The notes under the pieces: generated by a model
Databases searched by the model: none
Told to the model about the DNA's origin: nothing
The model's input: only the letters and a program-made list of their open reading frames with translations
Translations under genes and position numbers: made by a program
Part shown: one piece after another, positions 25,175-33,939 of the stretch
Numbering within the stretch: the stretch's first letter is position 1
How the letters are laid out: each line of letters opens with the position of its first letter
Assembly (NCBI RefSeq): GCF_028885415.1
Contig: NZ_CP118527.1
Coordinates: 2,046,001-2,110,000 of the forward strand
Origin: Streptomyces coeruleorubidus
GTDB lineage: Bacteria; Actinomycetota; Actinomycetes; Streptomycetales; Streptomycetaceae
DNA length: 64,000 nt
Direction: 5' to 3'

Positions 25175-25713
25175 GCCACGCCTCCCAGGCACTCGCGCAT
25201 CCGGGTCAGCCCGTCGCGCATCCGCGTCTTGACGGTACCCAGCGGCAGGGAGAGCCGCTCTGCCACCTCACGGTAGGTGTAGCCCTCGTAGTAGGCGAGG
25301 GTGACGGACTGGCGCTGGAGGTCGGTGAGGCGGTCCAGGCAGACGCGTACCCACTCGCGTTCGAGTCCCGCCTCGACCTCCTCGGTGACCTGGTCGAAGG
25401 CCGGGTGGTGGGCGCGCCAGGCCTCCCGCTGCTCACGCTCGCCGGCCGCGCGGGCGCTGCGCACCCGGTCGACGGCACGGCGGTGGGCGAGGGTGAGGAT
25501 CCACGACATCGCGCTGCCCCGGCCCGGGTCGAACTTCGCGGCCGAGCGCCACAGTTCGAGCAGCACCTCCTGAGCCACCTCCTCCGACTGGGCGGGGTCG
25601 CGCACCACTCGCCGTACGAGCCCGAACACCGGGCCGGACACCAGCCCGTACAAGTCCTCGAAGGCCTGCTGGTCGCCGCCCGCCACGCGCAGCAGCAGCT
25701 CGTCCGCCTCCAC
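25171..25713 (-). CDS. ECF RNA polymerase sigma factor, SigK type
   Basis: This 180-residue protein has sigma region 2 (AFEDLYGLVSGPVFGLVRRV, EEVAQEVLLELWR, WILTLAHRRAVDRVRS) and region 4 (RQSVTLAYYEGYTYREVAERL, LPLGTVKTRMRDGL). Together with the RskA-type anti-sigma it forms an ECF19 (SigK/RskA)-like pair. I set the start at GTG 25713 because GAGAGGGGG lies just upstream; in-frame ATGs at 25755 and 25764 lack a ribosome-binding site. It is divergent from the DUF4331-TPR-transporter operon across 227 bp, so those genes are its most likely targets, along with autoregulation. Confidence 0.92.
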   Translation of the reverse strand: MEADELLLRVAGGDQQAFEDLYGLVSGPVFGLVRRVVRDPAQSEEVAQEVLLELWRSAAKFDPGRGSAMSWILTLAHRRAVDRVRSARAAGEREQREAWRAHHPAFDQVTEEVEAGLEREWVRVCLDRLTDLQRQSVTLAYYEGYTYREVAERLSLPLGTVKTRMRDGLTRMRECLGGVA

Positions 25714-25940
25714 TCGGTCCCCCTCTCCCAGGCCGCATCGGGCCTGTCCCCTCATACGAGGCATTCGCAACGCACACACCTCCGGATGGGGTTACGGATC
25801 AGCGCGCCGAAAACGCGGGTCGCCCGGCGATGAAACAACTTCCCCGACGCGCCGTAAGAACGTTTGAGATTCGACCAATCCGCTTCGCCGACCGCTCCGA
25901 ATGGCGTGTGTCAGGCAAGTTGGCACTGAGGACGGACGGC

Positions 25941-27473
25941 ATGACACCTTTCTCCAGGACCGGTGCGGGACGCAGGAGCATCGCGACCGCGATCTGTGGT
26001 GCGCTGGCCGCCGGCGGGCTCGCAGCCGCCGGTGTGACCGCGCTGGAACCTGAGGCGGCCTCCGCCTCCAGTCACCGCGAGGCCCCGCTGATCTCTGGGA
26101 CCCCGCAGTACGACAACACCGACGTGTACGCGTTCGTCAGCCCGGACAAGCCGGACACGACGACCATCGTCGCGAACTGGATCCCCTTCGAGGAACCGGC
26201 CGGCGGACCGAACTTCTTCACGTTCGCCGAGGACGCCCAGTACGACCTGCGCATCGACAGCGACGGTGACGCGCAGGAAGACCTGCTGTTCCGGTACACG
26301 TTCAAGACGCACACGAAGAACGACAAGACGTTCCTGTACAACACGGGTCCGGTCGAGAGCCTCGACGACCCCGACCTCAACATCACGCAGACGTACGACC
26401 TCGAACTGATCAAACTGCGCGATCTGAAGGCGGTGTCGAAGACCAAGGTCGCCGACGACGTGCCGGTGGCGCCGTCGAACGTCGGCAAGGCGTCGATGCC
26501 GGACTACAACACGCTGCGCAAGCAGGCGATCCACAAGCTCGCCGGGGGCGCCCAGACGTTCGCCGGGCAGGCCGACGACCCGTTCTTCCTGGACCTCAGG
26601 GTCTTCGACCTGCTGTACGGCGGGAACCTCTCCGAGGTCGGCAACGACACACTCAAGGGCTACAACGTCAACACGATCGCCCTCCAGGTCCCCAACAGCT
26701 TCATCACCCAGTCGCACGACCAGCCGGTCGTCGGCATCTGGTCGACGACCCAGCGCAAGAACGCCCAGGGCTACTTCGCGCAGGTCTCGCGCCTCGGCAA
26801 CCCGCTGGTGAACGAGGTCGTCAACCCGCTGAAGGACAAGGACAAGTTCAACGCGTCCGCGCCGCGGGACGACGCGCAGTTCCTTCAGAACGTCACCAAC
26901 CCGGAGCTGCCCAAGCTCATCGAGGCGATCTACAAGATCCCGGCGCCCGACGAGCCGCGCAACGACCTGGTCGACGTTTTCCTCAAGGGCGTCAAGGACC
27001 TCAACCAGCCGCCGCACGTGACGCCGTCGGAGCAGCTGCGTCTCAACACATCGATCAAGCCGGCCGCCAAGCCCAAGCGGCTGGGTGTCCTGGACGGCGA
27101 CAACGCGGGCTTCCCGAACGGTCGGCGGCTGACGGACGACGTGATCGACGCCTCGCTCCAGGTCGTCGAGGGCGAGCTGCTGGGCGCGAAGAACGACCTG
27201 GGTGACGCGGTCGACAAGAACGACAAGAAGTTCGAGAAGGCCTTCCCGTACGTCGCGCTGCCGACGGAGGGTTCGCGCGGCCCGCTCGCCAAGGGCGTGG
27301 AGGGCGGCAACGACGTCCGCAGCCAGCTCGGCGACGCGCTCCAGCCGGCCGGTGCCCAGGGCTCGGACGACATGCGCCTGATCGCCGCGTCCGCCGGGGC
27401 CGGGGCGGGCGGCATCGTCCTGATCGGCGCGGCCCTCATGTGGTGGCGCCGCATGCGGAACCGGGCGTACTGA
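25941..27473 (+). CDS. Secreted DUF4331 protein with C-terminal membrane anchor
   Basis: This 510-residue protein has a signal peptide (basic start, then AICGALAAGGLAAAGVTAL, cleavage near residue 42) directly followed by the DUF4331 hallmark SSHREAPLISG. The DUF4331 domain fills most of the protein (PQYDNTDVYAFVSPDKPDTT; LLYGGNLSEVGNDTLKGYNV; FPNGRRLTDDVIDASLQVV). A helix at about 483-503 followed by WWRRMRNRAY anchors it, so the domain faces outside. AGGA precedes the ATG at 25941. The family's function is unknown. It heads an operon with a TPR protein and a metal transporter and is divergent from the sigma/anti-sigma pair. Confidence 0.88.
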   Translation: MTPFSRTGAGRRSIATAICGALAAGGLAAAGVTALEPEAASASSHREAPLISGTPQYDNTDVYAFVSPDKPDTTTIVANWIPFEEPAGGPNFFTFAEDAQYDLRIDSDGDAQEDLLFRYTFKTHTKNDKTFLYNTGPVESLDDPDLNITQTYDLELIKLRDLKAVSKTKVADDVPVAPSNVGKASMPDYNTLRKQAIHKLAGGAQTFAGQADDPFFLDLRVFDLLYGGNLSEVGNDTLKGYNVNTIALQVPNSFITQSHDQPVVGIWSTTQRKNAQGYFAQVSRLGNPLVNEVVNPLKDKDKFNASAPRDDAQFLQNVTNPELPKLIEAIYKIPAPDEPRNDLVDVFLKGVKDLNQPPHVTPSEQLRLNTSIKPAAKPKRLGVLDGDNAGFPNGRRLTDDVIDASLQVVEGELLGAKNDLGDAVDKNDKKFEKAFPYVALPTEGSRGPLAKGVEGGNDVRSQLGDALQPAGAQGSDDMRLIAASAGAGAGGIVLIGAALMWWRRMRNRAY

Positions 27474-27494
27474 CCCGCTCCGCTCCCACCGACA

Positions 27495-27539
27495 GGCGCG
27501 GCCCGTTTCCCCACCGTCCCCCACGGCACGGGCCGCGCC
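27495..27539 (+). terminator. Hairpin between the DUF4331 and TPR genes
   Basis: GGCGCGGCCCGT and ACGGGCCGCGCC are perfect 12-bp arms with a 21-base loop, 22 bp after the DUF4331 stop and 40 bp before the TPR start. It probably acts as a partial terminator or processing site that lowers expression of the two downstream genes. Confidence 0.5.
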
Positions 27540-27578
27540 GCCCACCCCAGCACCAGCACACCCGACCGAGGAGAGGTC

Positions 27579-29438
27579 ATGCCTCCGCGTACGACGGACA
27601 GCGCACCGGAGAGGCGCGACGACGACCAGCCGCACCCCGGCCCGGAGACCGACTCAGAGCCGTCGGTGCTGCGGGGGCAGGGGCGAGCCGGCACGGGCGG
27701 CGACGCCGGGGTGGAGGCGGGGCAGGATGAGGGCTCGACTGCCGAAGCGGGCGACGGGCCGCGCCCGGACCCAGCCGGCGCGGCAGGGGGCGGGCACGAC
27801 ACCGCCCCGGCCCCTGGGGCGGTGGGCACGGCAGGTGCGGACTCCCCCGGCATGAAGGCTCACGCCGCGCACGGCACCGGCCCCGATGCCGAGAGCACGC
27901 CCGGCACCCACGACCGTCCCGGCGCCGAGACCGAACCCGCCGCCGAAGGCAAACCTGACGGGCGCAGCCCCGACCCTCCCCCCGGGCACGAGGACAACGC
28001 CGGCGCCGAGAGCGCGCCCCGCCCCCACGCCGACCCCGAGAACGACGCCGGCGTCGACGAACGCGTGGCCGCCGTGCGGCGGGCCGCCGATGGCGGGCGG
28101 CGTTGGCGGGCTGCTCATCTGGCAGGCTGTGCCGCGCTGCTGGCCGTCGCGCTGACCGGTGGGGCCATCGCCTTCGGGGGTACGGGGGGCGGCCGTGCGG
28201 GGGCCGGTGTCGAGGCCGTGTCCGCCGGGGCGCCGGCAGCCGGCGTGCTGGCCCGGGGGGATCTCGACTCGGGGATCGGGTCCCTGCAGCAGCATCTTCG
28301 CGCCCAGCCCAGGGACTTCGGCAGCTGGGCCACCCTCGGGACCGCCTACGTCGAACAGGCCCGGACGAACGGCGACCCCTCGCGCTATCCGCAGGCCGAG
28401 CGCGCGCTGAAGCGGTCCCTGGAGCTCGACCCCGGTAACGACCAGGCCCTCGCCGGCCGTGCCGCCCTCGCCGCCGCCCGGCACGACTTCACCGGCGCGC
28501 TGAAGGACGCCGACCGGGCCCTGAAGCAGAACCCCTACAACGAACGCGCCCTGTGCACGCGTATCGACGCCCTCGTCGAACTCGGCCGGTACGAGGACGC
28601 CGCCGAGGCGGCCGGCACCGCCGACGACAGGCGGCCCGGGGTGCCCGTGTTCACGCGGTACGCGTACGTGAAGGAGCTGCGCGGCGACGTCCGTGCGGCG
28701 CGTGACGTGCTGGAGCGCGCCCTGGAGGCCGCCGACTCGCCCGCCGACATCGCGTACGTCGCCACCTCCCTCGGCCAGCTCGCCTGGAACCAGGGCGAGT
28801 ACAAGACGGCCCTCGGCCACTACGCCCGTGCCCTCGCCGCCGACGAGGCCTACCTCCCCGCCCTGGAGGGCCGCGCCCGCGCCCAGGCCGCGAACGGCGA
28901 GCGGGCGGCCGCCGTCGAGGGACTGGAACAGGTCGTCGCCCGCTTCCCGCTGCCCGGCCCGCTCGTCGCCCTCGGCGAGCTGTACGAGGACCGCGGTACC
29001 GACGGCGACCGGGCGAAGGCCGGCGACCAGTACGCCCTCGTCGACGCCTGGACGTCCCTCGCCCGCGCGGGCGGTGTCAACGCCGACCTCGACTCGGCCA
29101 TGGCCGCCGCCGACCACGGCGACAAGAAGGAGGCCCTGCGCGCCGCCCGCGCCGAGTGGAACCGCCGGCACAGCGTGCACACCGCCGACGCCCTGGCCTG
29201 GGCCCTGCACGTCAACGGCCGCGACGAGGAGGCCCTGCCGTACGCCCGCCGCGCCACCGCCACCGGCTACCGCAACGCCGGCTTCCTCTACCACCGCGGC
29301 ATCATCGAACGCGCCACCGGGAACGACCGCGAGGCCCGCGACCACCTGAAGGCCGCGCTCGACCTGAACCCCGGCTTCTCGCCGCTCGGCGCCCGCGAGG
29401 CCCGCACCGCGCTCAAGGACCTGGAGGGGACCCGGTGA
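27579..29438 (+). CDS. Membrane-anchored tetratricopeptide-repeat protein
   Basis: This 619-residue protein begins with a 170-residue low-complexity Pro/Gly/Asp/Glu-rich cytoplasmic segment. One membrane helix follows (about 180-200, AHLAGCAALLAVALTGGAIA), then many TPR units from about residue 225 to the end (for example YPQAERALKRSLELDPGN, FTGALKDADRALKQNPYN, YKTALGHYARALAADEAYLP). The TPR array is predicted to face outside and to act as a docking platform. GGAGAGG precedes the ATG. The stop overlaps the transporter start (GTGA), so the two are translationally coupled and probably physically linked. Confidence 0.87.
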   Translation: MPPRTTDSAPERRDDDQPHPGPETDSEPSVLRGQGRAGTGGDAGVEAGQDEGSTAEAGDGPRPDPAGAAGGGHDTAPAPGAVGTAGADSPGMKAHAAHGTGPDAESTPGTHDRPGAETEPAAEGKPDGRSPDPPPGHEDNAGAESAPRPHADPENDAGVDERVAAVRRAADGGRRWRAAHLAGCAALLAVALTGGAIAFGGTGGGRAGAGVEAVSAGAPAAGVLARGDLDSGIGSLQQHLRAQPRDFGSWATLGTAYVEQARTNGDPSRYPQAERALKRSLELDPGNDQALAGRAALAAARHDFTGALKDADRALKQNPYNERALCTRIDALVELGRYEDAAEAAGTADDRRPGVPVFTRYAYVKELRGDVRAARDVLERALEAADSPADIAYVATSLGQLAWNQGEYKTALGHYARALAADEAYLPALEGRARAQAANGERAAAVEGLEQVVARFPLPGPLVALGELYEDRGTDGDRAKAGDQYALVDAWTSLARAGGVNADLDSAMAAADHGDKKEALRAARAEWNRRHSVHTADALAWALHVNGRDEEALPYARRATATGYRNAGFLYHRGIIERATGNDREARDHLKAALDLNPGFSPLGAREARTALKDLEGTR

Positions 29439-31075
29439 CCCCGCGCCGCCTGTTCGCGTCCGGCGCCGCCGTCCTCACGGCCGCCTGCGCGCTCACCCTG
29501 CTGCCCGCCGGTGCGGCGAGCGCCCACCCGCTGGGCAACTTCACCGTCAACCGCTACGACGGTCTGGTCGCCGCCCCCGGCGAACTCCGGGTCCACCACG
29601 TCGAGGACCTCGCCGAGATCCCGGCGACCCAGGCGGGACCCGACATCGAGCGACTGGGCATCACCCTGTGGGCCCGCGAGCGGTGCGCCGCGGCCGCCGC
29701 GGACAGCAGGCTCACCGTCGACGGCCGCGGCACCCCGCTCACCGCCGAGCGCAGCCACGCGCGCGTGCGGCCCGGGCAGGCGGGGCTCGACACCCTCCGT
29801 GTGGAGTGCGAGCTGACCGCTCCCCTGCCGTCCGGCACGTCGGACGAGGAGACCGTGTCCCTCGGCTTCCGTGGCGCGGGCGCCTCCTCCGGCCCGGGCT
29901 GGCGGGAGATCACGGCGCGGGGCGACCGTATGACGCTCACCGGGTCGGACGTACCGGAGAAGTCGATATCGGCCGAACTGACCCGCTACCCCGAGGAGTT
30001 GCTCTCCTCTCCGGCCGACACCGCGGCCGCCGCCCTGCGCGTGCGCCCCGGCGGTGCGGCCCTGGCCGAGGAGGAGTCGGACGCCCCCGCCGCCTCCGTG
30101 CTGCCGCGCGGCGCCGACCGCTGGACGCGGGCCCTGGACGACCTGGTCGCCCGGCACGACCTCACCGCGGGCTTCGCCGCGCTGGCCCTGCTCATCGCCG
30201 TCGTCCTCGGCGCGATGCACGCGCTCGCCCCGGGCCACGGCAAGACCATCATGGCCGCGACGGCGGCGGCCCGGGGCGGCCAGGCCCGGATGAAGGACGT
30301 CCTGCCCATGGCCGCCTCGGTGACGGTCACCCACACCCTGGGCGTGGTCGCCCTGGGCCTCCTGGTCACGGCCGGTTCGGCGGCGGCCCCCTCGGTGATC
30401 GCCTGGCTCGGCGTCGCCAGCGGGATCCTGGTGACCCTGGCGGGCGCGAGCCTGGTCCGCCGGGCCCTGCGCAGCCGCGCGCACCCCCACCACCACGGCC
30501 CCGGGGGCCACACCCACACACACGACGACGAGAGCCACGGCCACGGCCACACCCACGCGCACGATCACCACCACCACGACCACGACCACCGCCACCACGA
30601 TCACGACCACCGCCACCACGACCACCGCCACCACGATCACGACCACCCGCACGACCACGCCCGCCCCCACTCCCACCCCCACACGGTCGAGCACACCCAC
30701 GGCGGGTTCACCCACTCCCACCCCGTCGCCCCCACCCTCCGCGGCACGATCCTCATGGGCTTCGCGGGCGGGCTCGTGCCCAGCCCGTCCGCCGTGGTGG
30801 TGCTCGTCGGTGCCGCGGCCCTCGGGCAGGCCTGGTTCGGTCTGCTGCTGGTCGTCGCGTACGGCGTCGGGCTCGCGCTCACCCTCACGGCCGCCGGGTA
30901 CGCCGTCGTCAAGGCGGGCAGTGGCATGACCCGGCTCCTGGACCGGCGCCCCCGCTGGACGGCGGGCCCGATGGCGGCCCTGGTACGCCGGACCGCGCCG
31001 CTCGGCTCGGCCCTCGCCGTGGTGGTACTCGGGGCCGGACTGGTGTTCAAGGGGGCGGCATCCGCGCTGGGCTGA
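29435..31075 (+). CDS. NicO/RcnA-type nickel/cobalt transporter with ectodomain and His-rich loop
   Basis: This 546-residue protein has a signal peptide ending near AHPLGNFTVNRYDGL. A roughly 200-residue beta-rich extracytoplasmic domain follows, then six membrane helices with NicO signatures: HALAPGHGKTIMAATAAA and GFAGGLVPSPSAVVVLVGAA. The central loop (about residues 350-432) is nearly half histidine, far more than usual even for RcnA exporters, so heavy metal-ion buffering is expected. GGAGGGG precedes the GTG start, which overlaps the TPR stop. With the DUF4331 and TPR genes it forms one operon, probably for sensing, handling or exporting a transition metal under SigK-type control. Confidence 0.88.
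   Translation: MTPRRLFASGAAVLTAACALTLLPAGAASAHPLGNFTVNRYDGLVAAPGELRVHHVEDLAEIPATQAGPDIERLGITLWARERCAAAAADSRLTVDGRGTPLTAERSHARVRPGQAGLDTLRVECELTAPLPSGTSDEETVSLGFRGAGASSGPGWREITARGDRMTLTGSDVPEKSISAELTRYPEELLSSPADTAAAALRVRPGGAALAEEESDAPAASVLPRGADRWTRALDDLVARHDLTAGFAALALLIAVVLGAMHALAPGHGKTIMAATAAARGGQARMKDVLPMAASVTVTHTLGVVALGLLVTAGSAAAPSVIAWLGVASGILVTLAGASLVRRALRSRAHPHHHGPGGHTHTHDDESHGHGHTHAHDHHHHDHDHRHHDHDHRHHDHRHHDHDHPHDHARPHSHPHTVEHTHGGFTHSHPVAPTLRGTILMGFAGGLVPSPSAVVVLVGAAALGQAWFGLLLVVAYGVGLALTLTAAGYAVVKAGSGMTRLLDRRPRWTAGPMAALVRRTAPLGSALAVVVLGAGLVFKGAASALG
30487..30720 (+). repeat. His/Asp codon repeat tract in the metal transporter
   Basis: This tract is dominated by CAC, GAC and GAT codons, with near-identical units of about 27 bp (for example CACCGCCACCACGATCAC) between about 30568 and 30660. 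It encodes the His-rich loop. Such repeats can change length by slippage, in steps that stay in frame when whole codons are gained or lost. Confidence 0.8.
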
Positions 31076-31154
31076 GTTACGTTCGTGAGGAAATCCGACG
31101 TCATGGGGAAAACAGACCTCATGGAGATTTCGCCCGGCTGCGAATGGGGGCGCC

Positions 31155-32792
31155 GTGTCCGAAGAACCGGGCCATGAGCGTGTGATCGCGGGCCGCTACC
31201 GGCTCCTGGCACCGCTCGGCGAGGGCGGTATGGGGACGGTGTGGCGCGCCCGCGACGAGGTGCTGCACCGCGAGGTCGCCGTCAAGGAGGTGCGCGCCCC
31301 GGCCGGACTGGGGGGCGACGACGTGCAGCGGATGTACGCCCGGCTGGAGCGGGAGGCGTGGGCCGCGGCCCGGGTCGCCAACCGGAACGTGGTGACGGTG
31401 TACGACGTGGCGACGGACGGCGGCCGGCCGTGGATCGTCATGGAACTGGTCCGCGGGCTCTCCCTGGCCGAGGTCCTGGACGCCGAGGGCCCGATGCCGC
31501 CGCAGCGTGCCGCGCACATCGGCGCCGAGGTGCTGGCCGCGCTGCGGGCCGCGCACGAGGCCGGGGTGCTGCACCGGGATGTGAAACCGGCCAATGTGCT
31601 GATCGCGAACGACGGCCGGATCGTGCTCACCGACTTCGGGATCGCCATGGTCGAGGGCAGCTCCGCGCTGACCATGACCGGGGAGGTCATCGGCTCGCCC
31701 GAGTTCCTCGCCCCGGAGCGGGCGCTCGGCCGCACGCCGGGCCCGGAGTCCGACCTGTGGTCGCTCGGTGTGCTGCTGTACGCGGCGGTCGAGGGCCACT
31801 CGCCGTTCCGTCACGACACCCCGCTGAGCACGCTGCGCGCGATCGTCGACGAGGAGCTGCCGCCGCCGCACCGGGCCGGTCCGCTCGCCCCGGTCATCGA
31901 GGGGCTGCTGCGCAAGGATCCCGCGCAGCGGCTGCCGGCCGAGCGGACCGAGCAGGACCTGCGGGTCATCGCCGCGGGCGGCTCGCCGCACGCGGGCACC
32001 GTACGGGCGATGCCGTATCCGCCGACGGTGGCGGCCCGTCCCGAGCCCTCTCCCACGCCCCCGATGCCCTTCCCGGGTCGGTCGGCGGCGTCCGGTTCCG
32101 GTGCGACGACGACGGCGGCCGGTCAGGACCGCGACCGCCGGGCCGGCCGGGCGCTGGTCGCGGGCGTGGTCGCGCTGGCGCTCGCGGTGGGCGGGCTGAC
32201 GTACGCGCTGCTGAACCGCGGGGGCGGCGACGGGAACGGCAACCGGGGCGCCGGGGCGAGTACACCCGCCGAGACCAAGGATCCGCCGCGGAACACCGGG
32301 AGCGGGAAGTCCAGTCCTTCCCCGACGCCGAGCGAGAGCGAGAGCGAGGAGAGCAGTCCGCCGCCGCAGTCGGTGCGGGTCGGCCTGGACGGCACGCGCA
32401 CGGACTACTCGGGCCCGTGTCCGCCGCCGAGCGCCGAGACGCCGAGGTTCACGGCGACGTTCACGGTGGGGCGGCTGCCGGCCGAGGTGCGCTACCGCTG
32501 GGTGACGCAGGACGGCTCGGTGCTCGACGGGGGCTGGAAGACGCTGTCGTTCCCGGAGGGCGGCGGCCGTACGAAGCAGGACGCGGTGACCGTGACGACG
32601 GACGCGGAGAGCGGGACGTTCGAGAACGAGATCGGTGTCGAGGTGCGGGAGCCGGTGCGGACGACGTCCGAGTCGGTGCCGTTCTCGATCACGTGCGAGA
32701 CGGAGACCCCGACGGGCGGGGCCTCCCCTTCTCCTTCGGACACGGGTTCGGACGGGGGTTCTGACACGGAGTCGGACACGGACTCCGGCTGA
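31155..32792 (+). CDS. Transmembrane Ser/Thr protein kinase
   Basis: This 545-residue protein has a complete Hanks-type kinase domain (about 14-275): glycine loop LGEGGMGTVW, K44 in VAVKEV, HRDVKPAN at 140-147, DFG at 160-162, and SPEFLAPE. A juxtamembrane Pro-rich linker, one helix at about 333-353, and an outer domain with Gly/Ser/Pro/Glu-rich linkers around a beta-like core (about 400-520, two conserved-looking cysteines) follow. There are no PASTA repeats, so it is not a PknB-type muropeptide sensor. It starts at GTG 31155. It converges on the GDSL lipase with stop codons only a few bases apart. The target is unknown. Confidence 0.92.
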   Translation: MSEEPGHERVIAGRYRLLAPLGEGGMGTVWRARDEVLHREVAVKEVRAPAGLGGDDVQRMYARLEREAWAAARVANRNVVTVYDVATDGGRPWIVMELVRGLSLAEVLDAEGPMPPQRAAHIGAEVLAALRAAHEAGVLHRDVKPANVLIANDGRIVLTDFGIAMVEGSSALTMTGEVIGSPEFLAPERALGRTPGPESDLWSLGVLLYAAVEGHSPFRHDTPLSTLRAIVDEELPPPHRAGPLAPVIEGLLRKDPAQRLPAERTEQDLRVIAAGGSPHAGTVRAMPYPPTVAARPEPSPTPPMPFPGRSAASGSGATTTAAGQDRDRRAGRALVAGVVALALAVGGLTYALLNRGGGDGNGNRGAGASTPAETKDPPRNTGSGKSSPSPTPSESESEESSPPPQSVRVGLDGTRTDYSGPCPPPSAETPRFTATFTVGRLPAEVRYRWVTQDGSVLDGGWKTLSFPEGGGRTKQDAVTVTTDAESGTFENEIGVEVREPVRTTSESVPFSITCETETPTGGASPSPSDTGSDGGSDTESDTDSG

Positions 32793-32796
32793 GCGG

Positions 32797-33603
32797 TCAG
32801 TCGTTGGCGTTGAGCACGGGCAGATAGCCGCCCGACTGGCCGGTTGCCTTCGGGTGGTACGACTCGCCGATGTTGAGCCAGTTGACGCTGTGCAGCCAGG
32901 AGTCGCCGGAACAGATCCCGTGGCCGGTGAAGGCCGGGCGTACGTCGCCGAAGGTGAAGCCGTGGTTGGCGGCGCGCTTGGCGATGGCGGTGTTGAGGTG
33001 GTCGGAGGCGTCGTTGATGGCCTTGCGCTTGGCCTCGGAGAGGCCGAGGCAGGTGGTGCCGAGCTTGTAGAAGCGGGGGTAGCCGAGCACGACGACGTGG
33101 GCGTTGGGTGCCTTGGAGCGGATCGCCGAGTACACGCTGTCGAGCTTGCCGGGCAGCGTGGAGTCGACGTACGCCCGTGCGGTGTTGATGCGGGAGATGC
33201 AGGCGCTGTCGGACTGGGTCACACAGGTCGTCATGACGTCGGCGAATCCGGCGTCGTTGCCGCCGACACTGATGGAGACGAGGCCGGTGGCGCTGCTGAG
33301 CGGGCCGAGCTGTCCGGACAGAACATCACCCGTTCGGGCGCCGGAGCAGGCCGTGAAATCGAAGGTGGAGGGTGAGTGGGCGGCGGCCCAGAGGTAGGGG
33401 TAGGCCTTCGTGCTGCGCTTGCAGTCGCCGCTTGAGCTGATGTAGCTGCCGGCGCCCACTCCGGAGGAGTAGGAGTCACCGAGCGCTGCGTAGCCGCCAG
33501 TTGGGGCGAGTGAGGACGCCTGCGCCGTGGCTGCCCCGGTGAGGGCGGTGCCGGCGGCGAGGAGGAGCGAGCCCACGAAGGCGACAAGTCGGGAACGTCT
33601 CAT
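32797..33603 (-). CDS. Secreted GDSL (SGNH) lipase/esterase
   Basis: This 268-residue protein has a signal peptide (about 1-29, ending ATAQA) and an SGNH hydrolase domain. The nucleophile is S44 in GDSYSSGVG, the oxyanion asparagine N116 in SVGGNDAGF, and the catalytic histidine H250 in GESYHP. Six cysteines can form three disulfides. It matches the well-known Streptomyces extracellular lipase type (S. rimosus / S. coelicolor GDSL lipase). AGGGAGG precedes the ATG at 33603. Its upstream region, shared with a divergent subtilisin, carries a direct repeat that may bind an activator. Confidence 0.92.
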   Translation of the reverse strand: MRRSRLVAFVGSLLLAAGTALTGAATAQASSLAPTGGYAALGDSYSSGVGAGSYISSSGDCKRSTKAYPYLWAAAHSPSTFDFTACSGARTGDVLSGQLGPLSSATGLVSISVGGNDAGFADVMTTCVTQSDSACISRINTARAYVDSTLPGKLDSVYSAIRSKAPNAHVVVLGYPRFYKLGTTCLGLSEAKRKAINDASDHLNTAIAKRAANHGFTFGDVRPAFTGHGICSGDSWLHSVNWLNIGESYHPKATGQSGGYLPVLNAND

Positions 33604-33939
33604 GGAACCTCCCTTAGCAGGATCTCTGCCACAACCGTCGTAGCAGCTACGCGTGTTGACAGGAAGTGTCCATGCCAAGCCTTTTCGGCCCTTTCCGGGG
33701 CGGGCGCGGCGCGTCCGCCTGACGCCTTGTTACGTACTCGGCACTTCTTGTTACGTGCCCATGACAGATTTGTTGACTAGTGCTCAACTCTCTTGTTCTA
33801 CGCCGGTAGATGGTCGACGCTTTACTCCGGCCGAGGGCGGAACGCGACGCTCCCGGCCGTGTGCGCGAGCACGCGCACATCCCCCACATGACGCGCGCCC
33901 CACCCAGGCGCGCGCCGCCTAGAGGAGGACTCCCTCGTA
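33604..33939. other. Divergent promoter region, GDSL lipase / subtilisin
   Basis: This 336-bp region is lower in GC than its surroundings. It holds the CTTGTTACGT direct repeat (33726-33756), an inverted repeat GTTGA/TCAAC (33772-33788) and a TTGACT -35-like element at 33773-33778 facing the subtilisin. No small gene is evident. Confidence 0.5.
33726..33756. repeat. Direct repeat CTTGTTACGT, 21 bp apart
   Basis: CTTGTTACGT occurs at 33726-33735 and 33747-33756. The 21-bp spacing is two helical turns, so both copies face the same side of the DNA, as expected for a dimeric activator. It lies between the divergent lipase and subtilisin genes. Confidence 0.5.

Noticed and set aside
29288..30721. 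Val-rich open frame opposite the His-rich transporter
   Set aside because: The poly-Val stretch is simply the complement of CAC/GAC codons; the sense gene has signal peptide and NicO motifs.
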